Source of the DNA: Serripes groenlandicus
Taxonomy: Eukaryota; Mollusca; Bivalvia; Cardiida; Cardiidae
Reading direction: 5' to 3'
DNA: 64,000 nucleotides
Assembly: GCA_031761405.1 (NCBI GenBank)
Contig: JASEVX010000011.1
Location: 38,047,700-38,111,699 of the forward strand
The notes beneath the pieces are model-generated. The model saw nothing but the letters and a program-made list of their open reading frames with translations, made no database searches and was not told the origin of the DNA. Positions 10,681-22,200 of this stretch are shown one piece after another (position 1 is the first letter of the stretch; every line of letters starts with the position of its first letter). A program made the position numbers and the translations under genes.

Positions 10681-11515
10681 GTCTCGTTGATTGGCGTAGC
10701 AAAGTCCGCGCCATCTCTAACCCAATACATACAATACACTTTATAGAATGTATGATGCTGACTTGCCAAATAAAATATTGAGTTCCTTTTATAAAATGTG
10801 TGTTCAATAAAAACCCAAAGATCATGCATGTCTGACTGATACGGCGTGTGTCATCCACGTGACTTTAAAGATCCCTGGATAAAAAGGTTGACAGATGAGA
10901 TGAGGGCTGTTGCACAAGTCAAGTTAGCAATGTCATTAATCCACGTCACACTAAAACAGACCTTCGGGATTTGGCGAACCGCGATGATCGGGGCAGTCTA
11001 ATCAGGTTCTTCTCTATTCTCATTGTGTTTTTGTTCAAGCATTCGGAATGTTATCTTAAAAGCACCATAAACGTATCTACTTTTACAAAAGATAATGCCA
11101 GTTGCAAGAAATGACAAAACAATTCATTGCATGTACAATACAATACAATTCTGTATTGCCTCCACTTTTGGAGATATCGTAGAATAAGTTTTGCAAGTAT
11201 ACAAGTTCAATAGAAGAAGAAGAACAGATATATATTAACATACACAAAAGACATAGACAAAAACTATACTGACTAATAGGTCTATATATAAAAGTTTGAT
11301 AATAATTTACATTAGTATTGAACTATCAATGCTTAATATCAACCTCAAACATAGTGTGTTTAAGCTTGATATTAAACAATACCGATTTAATTTTATGATC
11401 ACTTAAGATTTTAATGCATGGGTTTTAATGCCATGAAATGGTCTGTATTTATATGAATTGTAAACGAAATTGCTAAAAATATCAAAACCACGGTATGCCG
11501 CTTTTCGTTTGACTT
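10681..11515. other. Intergenic, nothing recognised
   Basis: No coding potential or clear repeat. Contains a short ACAAT microsatellite near 11130. Confidence 0.35.
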
Positions 11516-11517
11516 AG

Positions 11518-11615
11518 ACTAAACCTTTCCCATATATACAAAATAAAATCCAGCAGATAACTTTCAAAACATGCTGATCTGTCAAAATGCGTCTGCAAGT
11601 AGGAGAGCATTAGTT
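11518..11615 (+). mobile_element. T1 deletion derivative
   Basis: AAACCTTTCCCATATATAC left end joined almost directly to the right end (AATGCGTCTGCAAGTAGGAGAG). The central hairpin is deleted. Confidence 0.45.
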
Positions 11616-11851
11616 TTAGATGGTTTTCATCCTTCCAGTACAAAAAACAACAAGGTTCAGATGAAATGTGTGATTGTAAAATCACGATATTTACCCATAG
11701 GATTACAATTTTCAGAGAAAGTGAAGAGTAGAAAGAAAAAAAAGAGGTGCTGACATTTTGCGACAGAATCCCTCAATATTCACAAGAGTTCCGGACCATC
11801 GTCGTAACTCTTCATTATAGGCCCGTTTCCTCTTCTCCGTTTACCCGATGT
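11616..11851. other. Intergenic, nothing recognised
   Basis: AT-rich spacer between two T1 relatives. Confidence 0.3.
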
Positions 11852-12087
11852 TTAACCCTTTCACTCATACGACAATTCTGCAGCAGACGACTTTGAAACA
11901 TATTTTGTCAAAAAAAAGAGGAAATCTCTATAATTGAATGGATAACCTATGATTAGAAGTGGAAAGAAACATTGTGGCAAAAGGAGAAATTGCTCGTTTT
12001 GAGCAATTTCTTCTTTTGTCGCTATGTTTTCAAAAAGCCGTCTGCTGCAGAGGCTTCAGAAAGCGTCTATATGAGGGAAAGGGTTAA
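11852..12087 (+). mobile_element. T1 MITE, complete copy
   Basis: TTAACCCTTTCACTCATAC to ATATGAGGGAAAGGGTTAA, central hairpin GCTCGTTTTGAGC. Confidence 0.85.
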
Positions 12088-12303
12088 AACGCTTACAGCC
12101 GTCTGCTTTAGAAATGTCTTAGAAAACTATTGAATTGATATTTAAAATTGGAAACATATTATAAATTTCGAATTTAAAACATTATGGGACTAAACTAAAT
12201 TACTCATTTTAAAGCAATTTCACAAATTCTCATCCCTCACAATGTTTTAATAAATTGTCTTGTATAAATGCGTCTCACATAGTCTGTATCCAGGAAATGG
12301 TTA
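12088..12303 (+). mobile_element. T1 MITE, degenerate neighbour
   Basis: Keeps TTACTCATTTTAAAGCAATTTC, CACAATGTTTTAATAAATTGTC and GGAAATGGTTAA. It abuts the preceding copy at its TTAA. Confidence 0.4.
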
Positions 12304-12620
12304 ATTAACACAAGGGTCCAACTTACAGAGGGAAAATTTGATAAATGGTACCCTCATGAGTTTTAAAATTACGTAATCATACGGTAATGTCAATTACCTT
12401 TTTTGTCGCGTTTCAACAGGCGAATGATTACTCATTAATACGGTACCGTCCGGGACCGACAAATTGCACGTTATTTTATTATCCGGGCTGAATGGAGATA
12501 ATTTTCTCGCCCAGTAACACAGCTCTTACATCGGTCTATTTTTTACTCCCAATCTCTCGTTAACACTTAGACCCGCAATTGATTTATTTGATGGAACTTA
12601 ACGGCACTTTTAGTATTTAA
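12304..12620. other. Intergenic, nothing recognised
   Basis: Slightly richer in CG than its surroundings (e.g. GTACCGTCCGGGACCGAC). Could include regulatory sequence for mitofusin, but no motif supports that. Confidence 0.3.
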
Positions 12621-12624
12621 GTGA

Positions 12625-12815
12625 CATCACGGCGACCCAAACACATATCCACGTGAGTTATCGCTTTCTTAAACCAGTTCTTCACACAGCATTCCTCCAA
12701 GGCAACTGGCGACCTTCCCACAACGATACATTTTAGCTGATCGGTGAAATCAGAATGACTCTGGTCGCAATGACCATCGTCAAACAGCGAAACGAATGTT
12801 GACCAAACATTGACT
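12625..12815 (-). mobile_element. SINE second family, 3' part, reverse
   Basis: GTGACATCACGGCGACCC and CCAAGGCAACTGGCGACCTTC match the reverse complement of the AGCCAGTTGCTTGG...GGTGAACTGGCC body of the second SINE family. Confidence 0.5.
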
Positions 12816-13485
12816 TTCACCATATAGAGTGAGTTGAATGTATTGTATAATTGGGCCGCCGGTTCACACACAAATTATATATTAATATACGTTTATACAG
12901 TATTTATTGTGATTTTGTAAGGTAAATTTCTTAGATATACATATGGCATATCGATGAATTATGCAGTTAGAATTATCAATCATATATAACAGGAACGAGC
13001 TGGATCCAAATAGGAAACTAATTATTCCTGTCCCTTTAGAGAGTATTCTGTTCTCCCTGTGAAGGCATAAACAAGTAGCATTCCCAAATTACAGATAACA
13101 AGTTTAGTCTTTGAATACATGATATTACAGAATGTTTTATTTGGGATTTTAAAGATATATCATCTATAAACGTTTCCCAGATATCGGCAAATAAAATGGA
13201 CAGCACAATAACAAATGCAATTCATCCTCACTACTGGATTCACAATAGACACCAGAAACGATATTCGCTTGAAAAAGCACACTGTCTGCCTTCCTCAATC
13301 ATAAGACAGTGACATGAACTTCTAAAGTTTGACAGAAAAGTTCTGTCTTTACTAACATCAATTAGACATAAACATGATTATTGCAAATTATTTGATTAAT
13401 TGTTTATATCTGAAGTAATAGTTTGTTTCCTACTTCGAACACATTAAGCTCTCCGATGTTGCATGTGTTGGTCTTTAAGACGCTG
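12816..13485. other. Intergenic, nothing recognised
   Basis: AT-rich, no sustained reading frame. Confidence 0.35.
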
Positions 13486-13489
13486 TGTA

Positions 13490-13795
13490 TAGTAAGTGAT
13501 AAACAAGTGTGTAACTTTCTACGCTTTGGGTGAGAAAACCAACGTTGTGGACTCTGCGAAAGGTATCGAACTGAACCAACCTGCGAAGTTTGCGCAGGCT
13601 CATCCAGGCTGACACATTCCGTCTCAGGGGGATAGAGATATAGAGTAATGATTCCTGAAACAGAAAATTCACAGGAGGCGAAAAGTGTCTGCCCGGATTA
13701 GTCTGCGTGGTATGTTAAGGCTGATAAGGGTCGATTCTTTACGCAGAGTCCATAATGTTGGTTTTTTCGTGTGAACGGCTCATATTATGTTGACC
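13490..13795. mobile_element. Foldback element G
   Basis: The left half (GAGAAAACCAACGTTGTGG, ACTCTGCGAAAGGTATCG) and right half (TCGATTCTTTACGCAGAGTC, AATGTTGGTTTTTTCGTG) are inverted. The centre carries GATAGAGATATAGAGTAATG and GAAACAGAAAATTCACAGG. Relatives at 19468-19700 and 62025-62450. Confidence 0.6.
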
Positions 13796-13859
13796 AAACT
13801 CTAAGTCAAAATCACGAACGTTGGATCGACAGGCCTGGTCGTGATCGACTGAACTATCG

Positions 13860-14625
13860 CGACTCGACTTATAGTTTCGCGATATTATATATATGTAGCA
13901 AAGGTCTATCTATAAGGGCACATATGCATTGCCTTGGTATAGATTGTGTCGTCGTAAACAAAAAGAAGATAAAAGATCGAGCCCTGATCATGCCGAATCT
14001 GCTTTTAATGTTACAATGTCGCCGAACGTGGCGCTACAAAGGAAGAGCCTCGAGAACGTTTCGCATCATTTTCAGACTCTGGACATTCGAGGACATATTT
14101 CAAATATTTTGAGTGGGTAATGTGCATACAGCCAAGGTATATGTATAAGGTGACACTTATGTTGCCTTGGTATATATCTAGCTTACATAGCGACGTGATA
14201 GAGCGTTTGTCGTCGTAAAAAATAAATAAAAGATTTTAATGTTACTATGACGCAAAACGTGGCACAACGAAGGAAAAGCCTCGAGAACGTTTCGCAACAT
14301 TCCCAGACTCTGGACATTCTAGGACACATTTCAAATTTGGAGGGGGTATACATTATCTATTAATAATGTAACACTTATGTTGCCATGCTAGAGAGCTACC
14401 TAATTTAGCGACGTGGAAGAGCGTTTGCATTCGAATCAAAATACCCAAGTTTCGAGCCTTGGTCAGGTCGTATCTTTTAAGACTGTTACAACATTCTCAG
14501 ACTTTCAAATTTGGATGGGGTATATGAAGCCAAGGTCTTTGTATGAGGTGACATTTATATTGTCTTGCTATAGAGCTATCTTTTATAGCGACACGATAGA
14601 GTGTTTGCCTTTGGATCTTTTGATA
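13860..14625 (+). repeat. Three diverged ~230-bp direct repeats
   Basis: Each unit holds GCCTTGGTATA-type, TAGCGACGTGGAAGAGCG-type and GCCTCGAGAACGTTTCGCA-type segments in the same order. A tRNA-like A/B box pattern is visible in the third unit, so the monomer may derive from a SINE. Confidence 0.55.
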
Positions 14626-14627
14626 CA

Positions 14628-14685
14628 CTTAAAAAACATTGTGGCAAAAGAAGAAATTGCTCATAATGAGGCGGCGGCAACATGT
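14628..14685 (-). mobile_element. T1 MITE fragment
   Basis: AAAACATTGTGGCAAAAG and AAATTGCTCATAATGAG only. Confidence 0.4.
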
Positions 14686-14692
14686 GTGCATC

Positions 14693-14696
<4 letters not shown>

Positions 14697-14722
<26 letters not shown>
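14697..14722. repeat. (TA)n microsatellite
   Basis: About 13 TA units. A second run lies at about 14798-14821. Confidence 0.9.
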
Positions 14723-14727
<5 letters not shown>

Positions 14728-14829
14728 AAATGCAATAAAATTGAAATATTGTTGAACAATTAAAAAGCAATTAGTATTAACAGAGTTATATATTTGTATA
14801 TATATATATATATATATATATGCAATTAA

Positions 14830-16059
14830 TCTTATAGAGAGGCGAGTGAAATATATTAACTCAAACGGATGAGAAATGTTTGACATATTTCTGGAATTCG
14901 TGGGGTAATTTATTTGACAATTAATGGACGACAGCGACTTTATCGTTTTGAAATATTCTGTGGTTTATCGGATCATCTATCAATCTCACAAACGCTTGGT
15001 TCTAATCAGACGACTAAAACGCATGTTTCATAATATTCAACATGCAGGTACGATTATTTACAATTTTTAACATGAAGTCAATACTTTAAAATTATTTTGT
15101 TACTTTTGCATTGAGACTATGTTCATTTGAGGTTGCATTTCAACAATTCCTATCGACAAATATAGACAGAGACGCGAAAAGAATATCATTCATCACAAAA
15201 TGTGCATCATTTATTTTGGTATTTAGTAAACAGAATCAAGAATGACCTTCATTAACATTTTGTGGATGTTGCAGATGCTTTTTCGATGTTTGATATATTT
15301 AAGGCCCCTTATTTTTTAAATATTGCTAGCTTGCCTTACTTTTGGTTATTTTTAATGACATAGAAAGATATTTATTTACAGAATATCTTAATTTACAGAT
15401 ATTCTAAAATTAGATCAAAAAGTTCGAAGGTTCTATGATAGATCTGTAAATTTGCTGATGAATCACGACATTTTGAAAAATGCATTGTTAATCAGACTCG
15501 AGAGTAAAACTAGTGTTGACTCTTGACTTTTCGTAAATTATGTAAATATCTTTCTTTTTTCCATTGATTTTTTATCTGTTTGAAGAGCAATTCGTATTTC
15601 ACCGCTGTGGCTTTATTTACGCACAAAATTATGTTATACATGAATCTCTTAAAGTGCGGGTAGAGTTATAATGAAACATCAAGAAAATACAAGTATAACG
15701 AAAACGCGAGGGTCAACGATAATTTTTTTTAGGTCTCTGGGTAATCTGATATGCTGTAAATAAAGCCCTTTCGTAGACCTGATTTTCAAAAAACAAGAGT
15801 AATATTAATGACCTATGTGACATGAAGTCATACTACTCTATTGCTAAATTGTGAATTAGGTTGAATATAAAATGCTTTATGCATACATATGTTGACAATG
15901 TCAGAACAGTGACGGGTTGTGGTTTTGATTTATTTTGTGGAAAATAGTTTTCATTCATAGAGTCAGCATTATTTTATAATGGATTATTGGAGAAACCAGT
16001 GTATGTTTGTGTTTATAGTAATGGTTTGCACATAGTTGTAATACACATAGATCTGCATT
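14830..16059. other. Upstream of mitofusin, nothing recognised
   Basis: AT-rich with no open frame or named repeat. A non-coding first exon of mitofusin may be here or further upstream, but I cannot place it. Confidence 0.35.
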
Positions 16060-16120
16060 TGAAAACATTGTGACAAATTGATGAGCAATTTCTTCTCTTA
16101 TCACAATGTTTTCAACTATT
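16060..16120 (+). mobile_element. T1 MITE fragment
   Basis: Central hairpin half-sites GAAAACATTGTGACAAA and TATCACAATGTTTTC. Confidence 0.45.
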
Positions 16121-16180
16121 AGTATTACATAGTGTACATGGGGGTTAACAGAGGTTCCTCATTTGTAGTTTTTATTGCAG

Positions 16181-16272
16181 GAAGTAGACAGTTGAGAGCC
16201 TAAACTGTTTTCCTTTGTGCATTATGTCGGGAGAATTTGCATATTCAGCAATGGAGAATCCCGATCACAAAG
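16181..16272 (+). CDS. MFN: Mitofusin exon with start codon (coding 16224-16272)
   Basis: Preceded by the acceptor-like TTTTTATTGCAG, which implies a non-coding exon upstream. The 43 bases before the ATG are 5' UTR. Encodes [16 protein letters not shown], then one base of the next Gly codon. Donor AAAG|GTATGT. Confidence 0.75.
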
Positions 16273-19200
16273 GTATGTAAAGGGCATATTCATAAGATTA
16301 ATAAATATCAGAGGCCTAAATATTAACCTTGGGCAGATGCTTTTGCAGTAGACATGATCTTTGATAACATTGTGATAAAATGATATATTATGAGCCATTT
16401 CTTCTTTTGCCACAATGTTTTCATCCCTTAGTTCCCTATTCAATTTATCATGCTTACATTTATTAAGATGTTTGCCCCTGATAACTTCAAAGAGGTCTGC
16501 TGCAGTTTTGTTGTATGTGGGAAAGGTTTAAATATGAAACATTTGCCCAAGGAGGTCTCTCTGGAACAACCTAACCCTTTCTATCATATAGCAAATCTGA
16601 AGCAGACAATGTTGAAAACAAAATGACAAAAACCTGAAAAATCACCATGAAAGATAGCTTAATTGTTAAATAAAGTTGAAAAAATTGTGGCCAAGAGAGA
16701 AATTGCTCATCTCTTTGAAAATAAATCCAGGATTTTTTTTAGAAACTCTATAAATGAGTCATTATAATAATGAATACATTTGAAAACATTGTGGCAATCA
16801 TAACTTACTTACTTAGTCTGTAAGGGTAATTTTATAGCCCCGAAGGTTCAAAGAATCCCTATCGTCTACTTCAGTTTAATCATATTGAGCAATATGATTA
16901 TCTCCTTTTGCCATAATGTTTTCCAAAGTTGTCTGCTGCTGATGCATCATACGTCTGATTTAGACAGTGCCCTCAGGAGATATATTCTTTTTTTTTAGAC
17001 AATGTTAACTTAAGTTACTGTTTTGTTTTTAAATTCAGTTAGAACAAGGAAGTTGTTTGTTGTCCTTAGGCAATTAAGTTATTTAACAGTTCATCAATTG
17101 TTGTTAATGATACACAGTCATCACAGTGACTGTATAATTCATATTAATCATATAAATTAACAACATTTTCTGTTATAAATAAAAGGAATCAATTAATACT
17201 TTAAATAAATGTATGATATACTTTACTCGGGAATATTTATCTGTGATGTTATAGGGGTAAACACTTTACATAGAATGCTTAACAGTATTTGGAACTTTAA
17301 AAAGCATGACCTCGTGATTATCCTCAAATGAATAAGAATATATAATTATTGTATGTAATATACATATTCTGGACTTAAACGTAATCTGCTAAAATTGAAA
17401 TGAGAGCTGGTTGTTTCTGGTGTAAACAGTAAAGTGTTTGCTTATAGTGTCACCTATTCAAAGTGTATATATACATAGGAAGTTTCTGGTGCTATGATGA
17501 GATATCGCTATTTTATCTCAGGATCCGGAGATGCAGGTGCGTCAGGACACAGAAGTATTGGAAATGGACGGAACGGAAACGGAAGAATGTCTCCATCTTC
17601 CCCTCTGAAACTGTTTGGACAGGCAAAGAAAGCGATCAATGAAATCTTCAAAGACATCACAGACTATATCAAGGAAGCAGATTCTTTTGTTGAAGGTAAT
17701 GCTATGTTTTATCATTTTGATTTAACCCTTTCCCTCATACGACAATTCTGCAGCAGACGACTTTGAACGTATTTTGTCAGATGGATAACCTATGACTAAA
17801 CGTGGAAAACATTGTGACAAAAGGAGAAATTGCACGTTCTGTGCAATTTCTTCTTTTGTCACTATGTTTTCATAACGCCGTCTGCTTTAACCCTTTCCCT
17901 CATACGACAATTCTGCAGCAGACGACTTTGAACGTATTTTGTCAAAACATAGAAAATCTCCATAATTGAATGGATATCCTATGACTAAAAGTGGAAAACA
18001 TTGTGGCAAAAGGAGAAATTGCACGTTTTGTGCAATTTCTTCTTTTGTCACTATGTTTTCAAAAAGCCATCTGCTGCTGAGGCGTCAGAAAGCGTCTATA
18101 TGAGGGAAAGGGTTAAACCTTTCCCCTTTGCAACAAATCTGCAGCAGACGACTTTTAAAACATACCCCAAAACAAATGAAATAATTGAATAGAGTTGAAA
18201 ACATTGTGACAAAAGGAGAAATTGCTCATTTTGTGCAATTTCTACTTTTGTTGACATGTTTTCAAAAAGCCGTCTGCAGCAGAGGCGACAGAAAGCGTCT
18301 ATATGAGGGAAAGGGTTAAATAAGCAGTTAGTACTTTACATGATACCCTTTTTTTTGTGTGTGTTTTAAGCCGCTTTCAACATTATTGCAGTTAATGTTA
18401 TATCACGGTGACAGTTCACTTTTTCATGATCCCTGGGTAAACAAACCAATACTAGCCTAGAATATGTGCCATGACAGTGGTGCCGCAACTGGATATTTAC
18501 TTGATACAGTAGAAGTCCAGATAAGGTGGGGTACACAGCTTTTTTCCCCACAATATCTCTCTTATTATCCAACAAAACCATATGATATGGGTATTGCAAA
18601 GAATCATCTGATTGGGACAATTCCTTTCACTTCTCATAACATAGTGCTAGTGAGTCAAATAAGGATTTTGAAACCTGCAAAACGTCCCTTATCTAGATCT
18701 GATACAGTACGTTTTAGATCGTGATGTTTTGGTATTTAGTTCGAAACATTATGGACAAATCAGATATTGTGCATTTTCAGCTATTTCTCCTCTTAAGACA
18801 TCCTTCTTAAATACAAGATAAGTAACTGGAACACCACATATTAGCTGGCGATTGCAACTATAAAAATTGTCAGATATCTAGTTCATATTCCTAAAAATAT
18901 GACACAACATTTATATAAATACTTTTATAGCCAAACCCTGAACGCTCAGTTGGTTGTGCCATGGTCTGTAAATCCAGGGGTTATGAAGTTTAATTGCAGT
19001 GTCTAACATTGATTAAAATTCATTCCGACATTTGGTAAAAGTAAATTCGACAAGAGCCATCCACAAACAGTCTAGCAGTCTATTGGCTTGGACAGACTGT
19101 TTTACTAGTGTGAGAAAGTCAGGAAATGCATAGGTAGGTCAGGTCTGGCGCTGTCATTCGCGATTTTTGCCAAATGTATAAAATTATTTTAAAGTGACAA

Positions 19201-22200
19201 TTTTTTTCTGTGATTTGCGAAAGTAAGTGGCTAGATGATTTTTTATCAAAAAAAAAAAATCAAAATTTACCTGTTCGGTAAAATCGATTTATGACATACA
19301 GTGACTGTTTCCATAATTGAATGGATGACCTATGACAATAAGTGGAAAACATTGTGTCAAAAGGAGAAATTGCACGTTTTGTGCAATTTCTTCTTTGGTC
19401 ACTATGTTTTCAAAAAGCTGTCTGCTGCAGAGGCGTCAGAAAGCGTCTATATGAGGGAAAGGGTTAACTCTGCATAGAGTATCAACTCGGATCTGCCTAA
19501 GTATGCCACGTAGGCCAACTTGGACAGACACTTTTCGCCTCCTGTGGATTTTCTGTTTCAGGAATCATAACTCTATACCTCTATCCCCCTGAGATGGAAT
19601 GTGTCGGCCCGGATTAACCTGCATGGACTGCGCAGGCTGATCTGGGTCGATATATTACGCAGACTCTGTAATGTTGGATTTCTCGTGGAACGGCTCATAT
19701 GATCTTGCATTGATTTCTGAGTATGGTATTGTTTATTGTAGACATAGAATCATCAAAGACAATAGAGAACATAAGTTACACAGAAACAGTGAAGGAGTAT
19801 CGAGAGCGTGTTTGTGGGATTACAGAAGTACTGGGTCGGGATCACATGAAAGTTGTCTTCTTTGGAAGGTCAGTACAAAACCACTTACCACAGAATTCAA
19901 TTATACACTCTTGCTACTCACCAAAAATTAAGTAATTTTAAAAGCACAAGGGAATATCCATTCTAGAAACAGATCTACTAAGGTTCCATAATCTCAGGGC
20001 TGATAACTCATTCAGTCAATCTGTAAACATCGGGGGAGTATGGTGAAAAGTATAGGCCATATTAAATAGATTTATTTGAATAGAACCGTGGTAATATAGT
20101 GAAAAGTAAAGGCCAATATTAAACAGATTTATTTAGATAGAACCATAGCCCATTTAATCATAGGTCAAACTTTTATTTTTGGGACCCCAAATTCAACTCT
20201 AGAAGATAGCAGAAACACTAAGTTATTACTAAGCTCTAATTGTTTGTTTACCCAGGGATCATAAATAAGTGAGCAGTGATATAACTGAAATAATGTTGAA
20301 AGCAGCGTAAAACCCCAATAAAACAAATAAAAACTAAGATCTTATAACGTATGGTTTATTTAAGTAAAAAATGGATATAATGTAGAACAAACACTTGTTT
20401 ACTCTTCCCTATTTAATTTCTGTAATCCATATAACTTTTTTTATTTTTTTTATCTTTGTAGGACGTCAAATGGTAAAAGTACAACAATCAATGCCATGTT
20501 AAGGGAGAAGATCCTTCCCACTGGTATCGGCCATACAACTCATTGTTTTCTACAAGTGGAGGGATCTGATGGCCAGGATGGGTATTTACTAACAGAAGAA
20601 GAGCCAGACAGGCCTAAAAGTGTTCAGGTATGTCATGATTAATCTTTTCCGACAAGCAGTATTCATGCAAAAATTGTGGCAAATTAAAAAATCCTCATAA
20701 TGAGAAATTTCTCCTTCTGGCCCAATATTTTCTGGTCTATTCAATATTTATGCTTTTATTTTTAAAAGAGATTGTATATAATAAAGCCTTGATGTGTTCA
20801 AAATTATCTGCTACAGATTTGTTGAATTTAGAGGATTTACTGTTAACCTAGTTATATACAGTTTATCTGCTCTTGAAAAACGGGTGATCTTGAAAAATTT
20901 GAAGTATGATTTTGGTGCAGAGTTGAAGTCATTAGACTGCATTTAACCCTTTTCCTCATACAGACGCTTTCTGAGGCCTCTGCAGCAGACAGTTTTTCGA
21001 AAACATAGTGTCAAAAGAAGAAATTGCTCAAAACGAGCAATTTCTCCTTTTGCCACAATGTTTTCCACTTTAAAGTCATAGTTTATCCATTCAATTATTG
21101 AGATTTTCTATTATTTGACAAAATATGTTCAAAGTCGTCTGCTTCACAATTGTCGTATGAGGGAAAGGGTTAAATGCAGGTAGAACTTGGTCAAAGATGT
21201 TTGAATCTATTTTCATAAGTTGCATATCTCAGGATGATAAGCGTGTAAATAATGGTAGATTTCATTTTGTTTACTTTGGATTGTTCACCAGTCAGTCGTT
21301 GGAGACCTGTTGATAATTTCTTATTCAGTCTTCTACAAAACAAATGTGAGTGTGTTAGTGTTAGGGATGTCTATAAATAATCTTACCTAACTCTAAAAAA
21401 GTATATTGTAGACGCATCTTTAGGCAACGGCTGCATATGATATTGAAAAAATTTGTACAAAAGAAGAAATTGGTTATAACAATCAATTTCTCCTTTTGCC
21501 GCAATGTTTTTTTACTGTATTAAATGTTTCATTTTTAGAGATTTTCAATATATTGAAAGTCGTCTACTGTAGATTCCTTGTATATATGCAGTATAAGGTT
21601 TCAGTGGTTGCTTGTTACTGCTCATCTAGACCGCTATGAATTTCATAACTATCCTTGATTTATTACTTTCAGTCTATAAAACAACTTGCCAGTGCTCTCA
21701 GTAATGTGAAATTGAAGGAAAATACTCTGATCCGTATTCTCTGGCCTAAACACAAATGTCGTCTACTTAGAGAGGATGTAGTGTTGGTGGATAGGTAAGT
21801 GATCGATGATGTAATTTAAGTGATTTTAAAAGTATTGATATGAACTCTACAGTTTTGTATGTATTTAACCCTTTCCCTCATACGACAATTGTGAAGCAGA
21901 GGATTTGAACATATTTTGTCAAAAAAAAGAAAATCTCTATAATTGAATGGATAACCTATGACTAAAAGTGGAAAACATTGTGGCAAAAGGAGAAATTGCT
22001 TGTTTTGAGCAATTTCTTCTTTTGTCACTGTGTTTTCAAAAAGCTGTCTGCTGCAGAGGCGTCAGAAAGCGTCTATAGGAGGAAAAGCGTTAAAAGTATC
22101 CAATACTCACATACTATAAGCTTAAGATTCTCCAAATGATATAACCTTTGAAGTAATATATATGAGTGATTGACAGTATGAATTAAGTATATTAGGGCAT

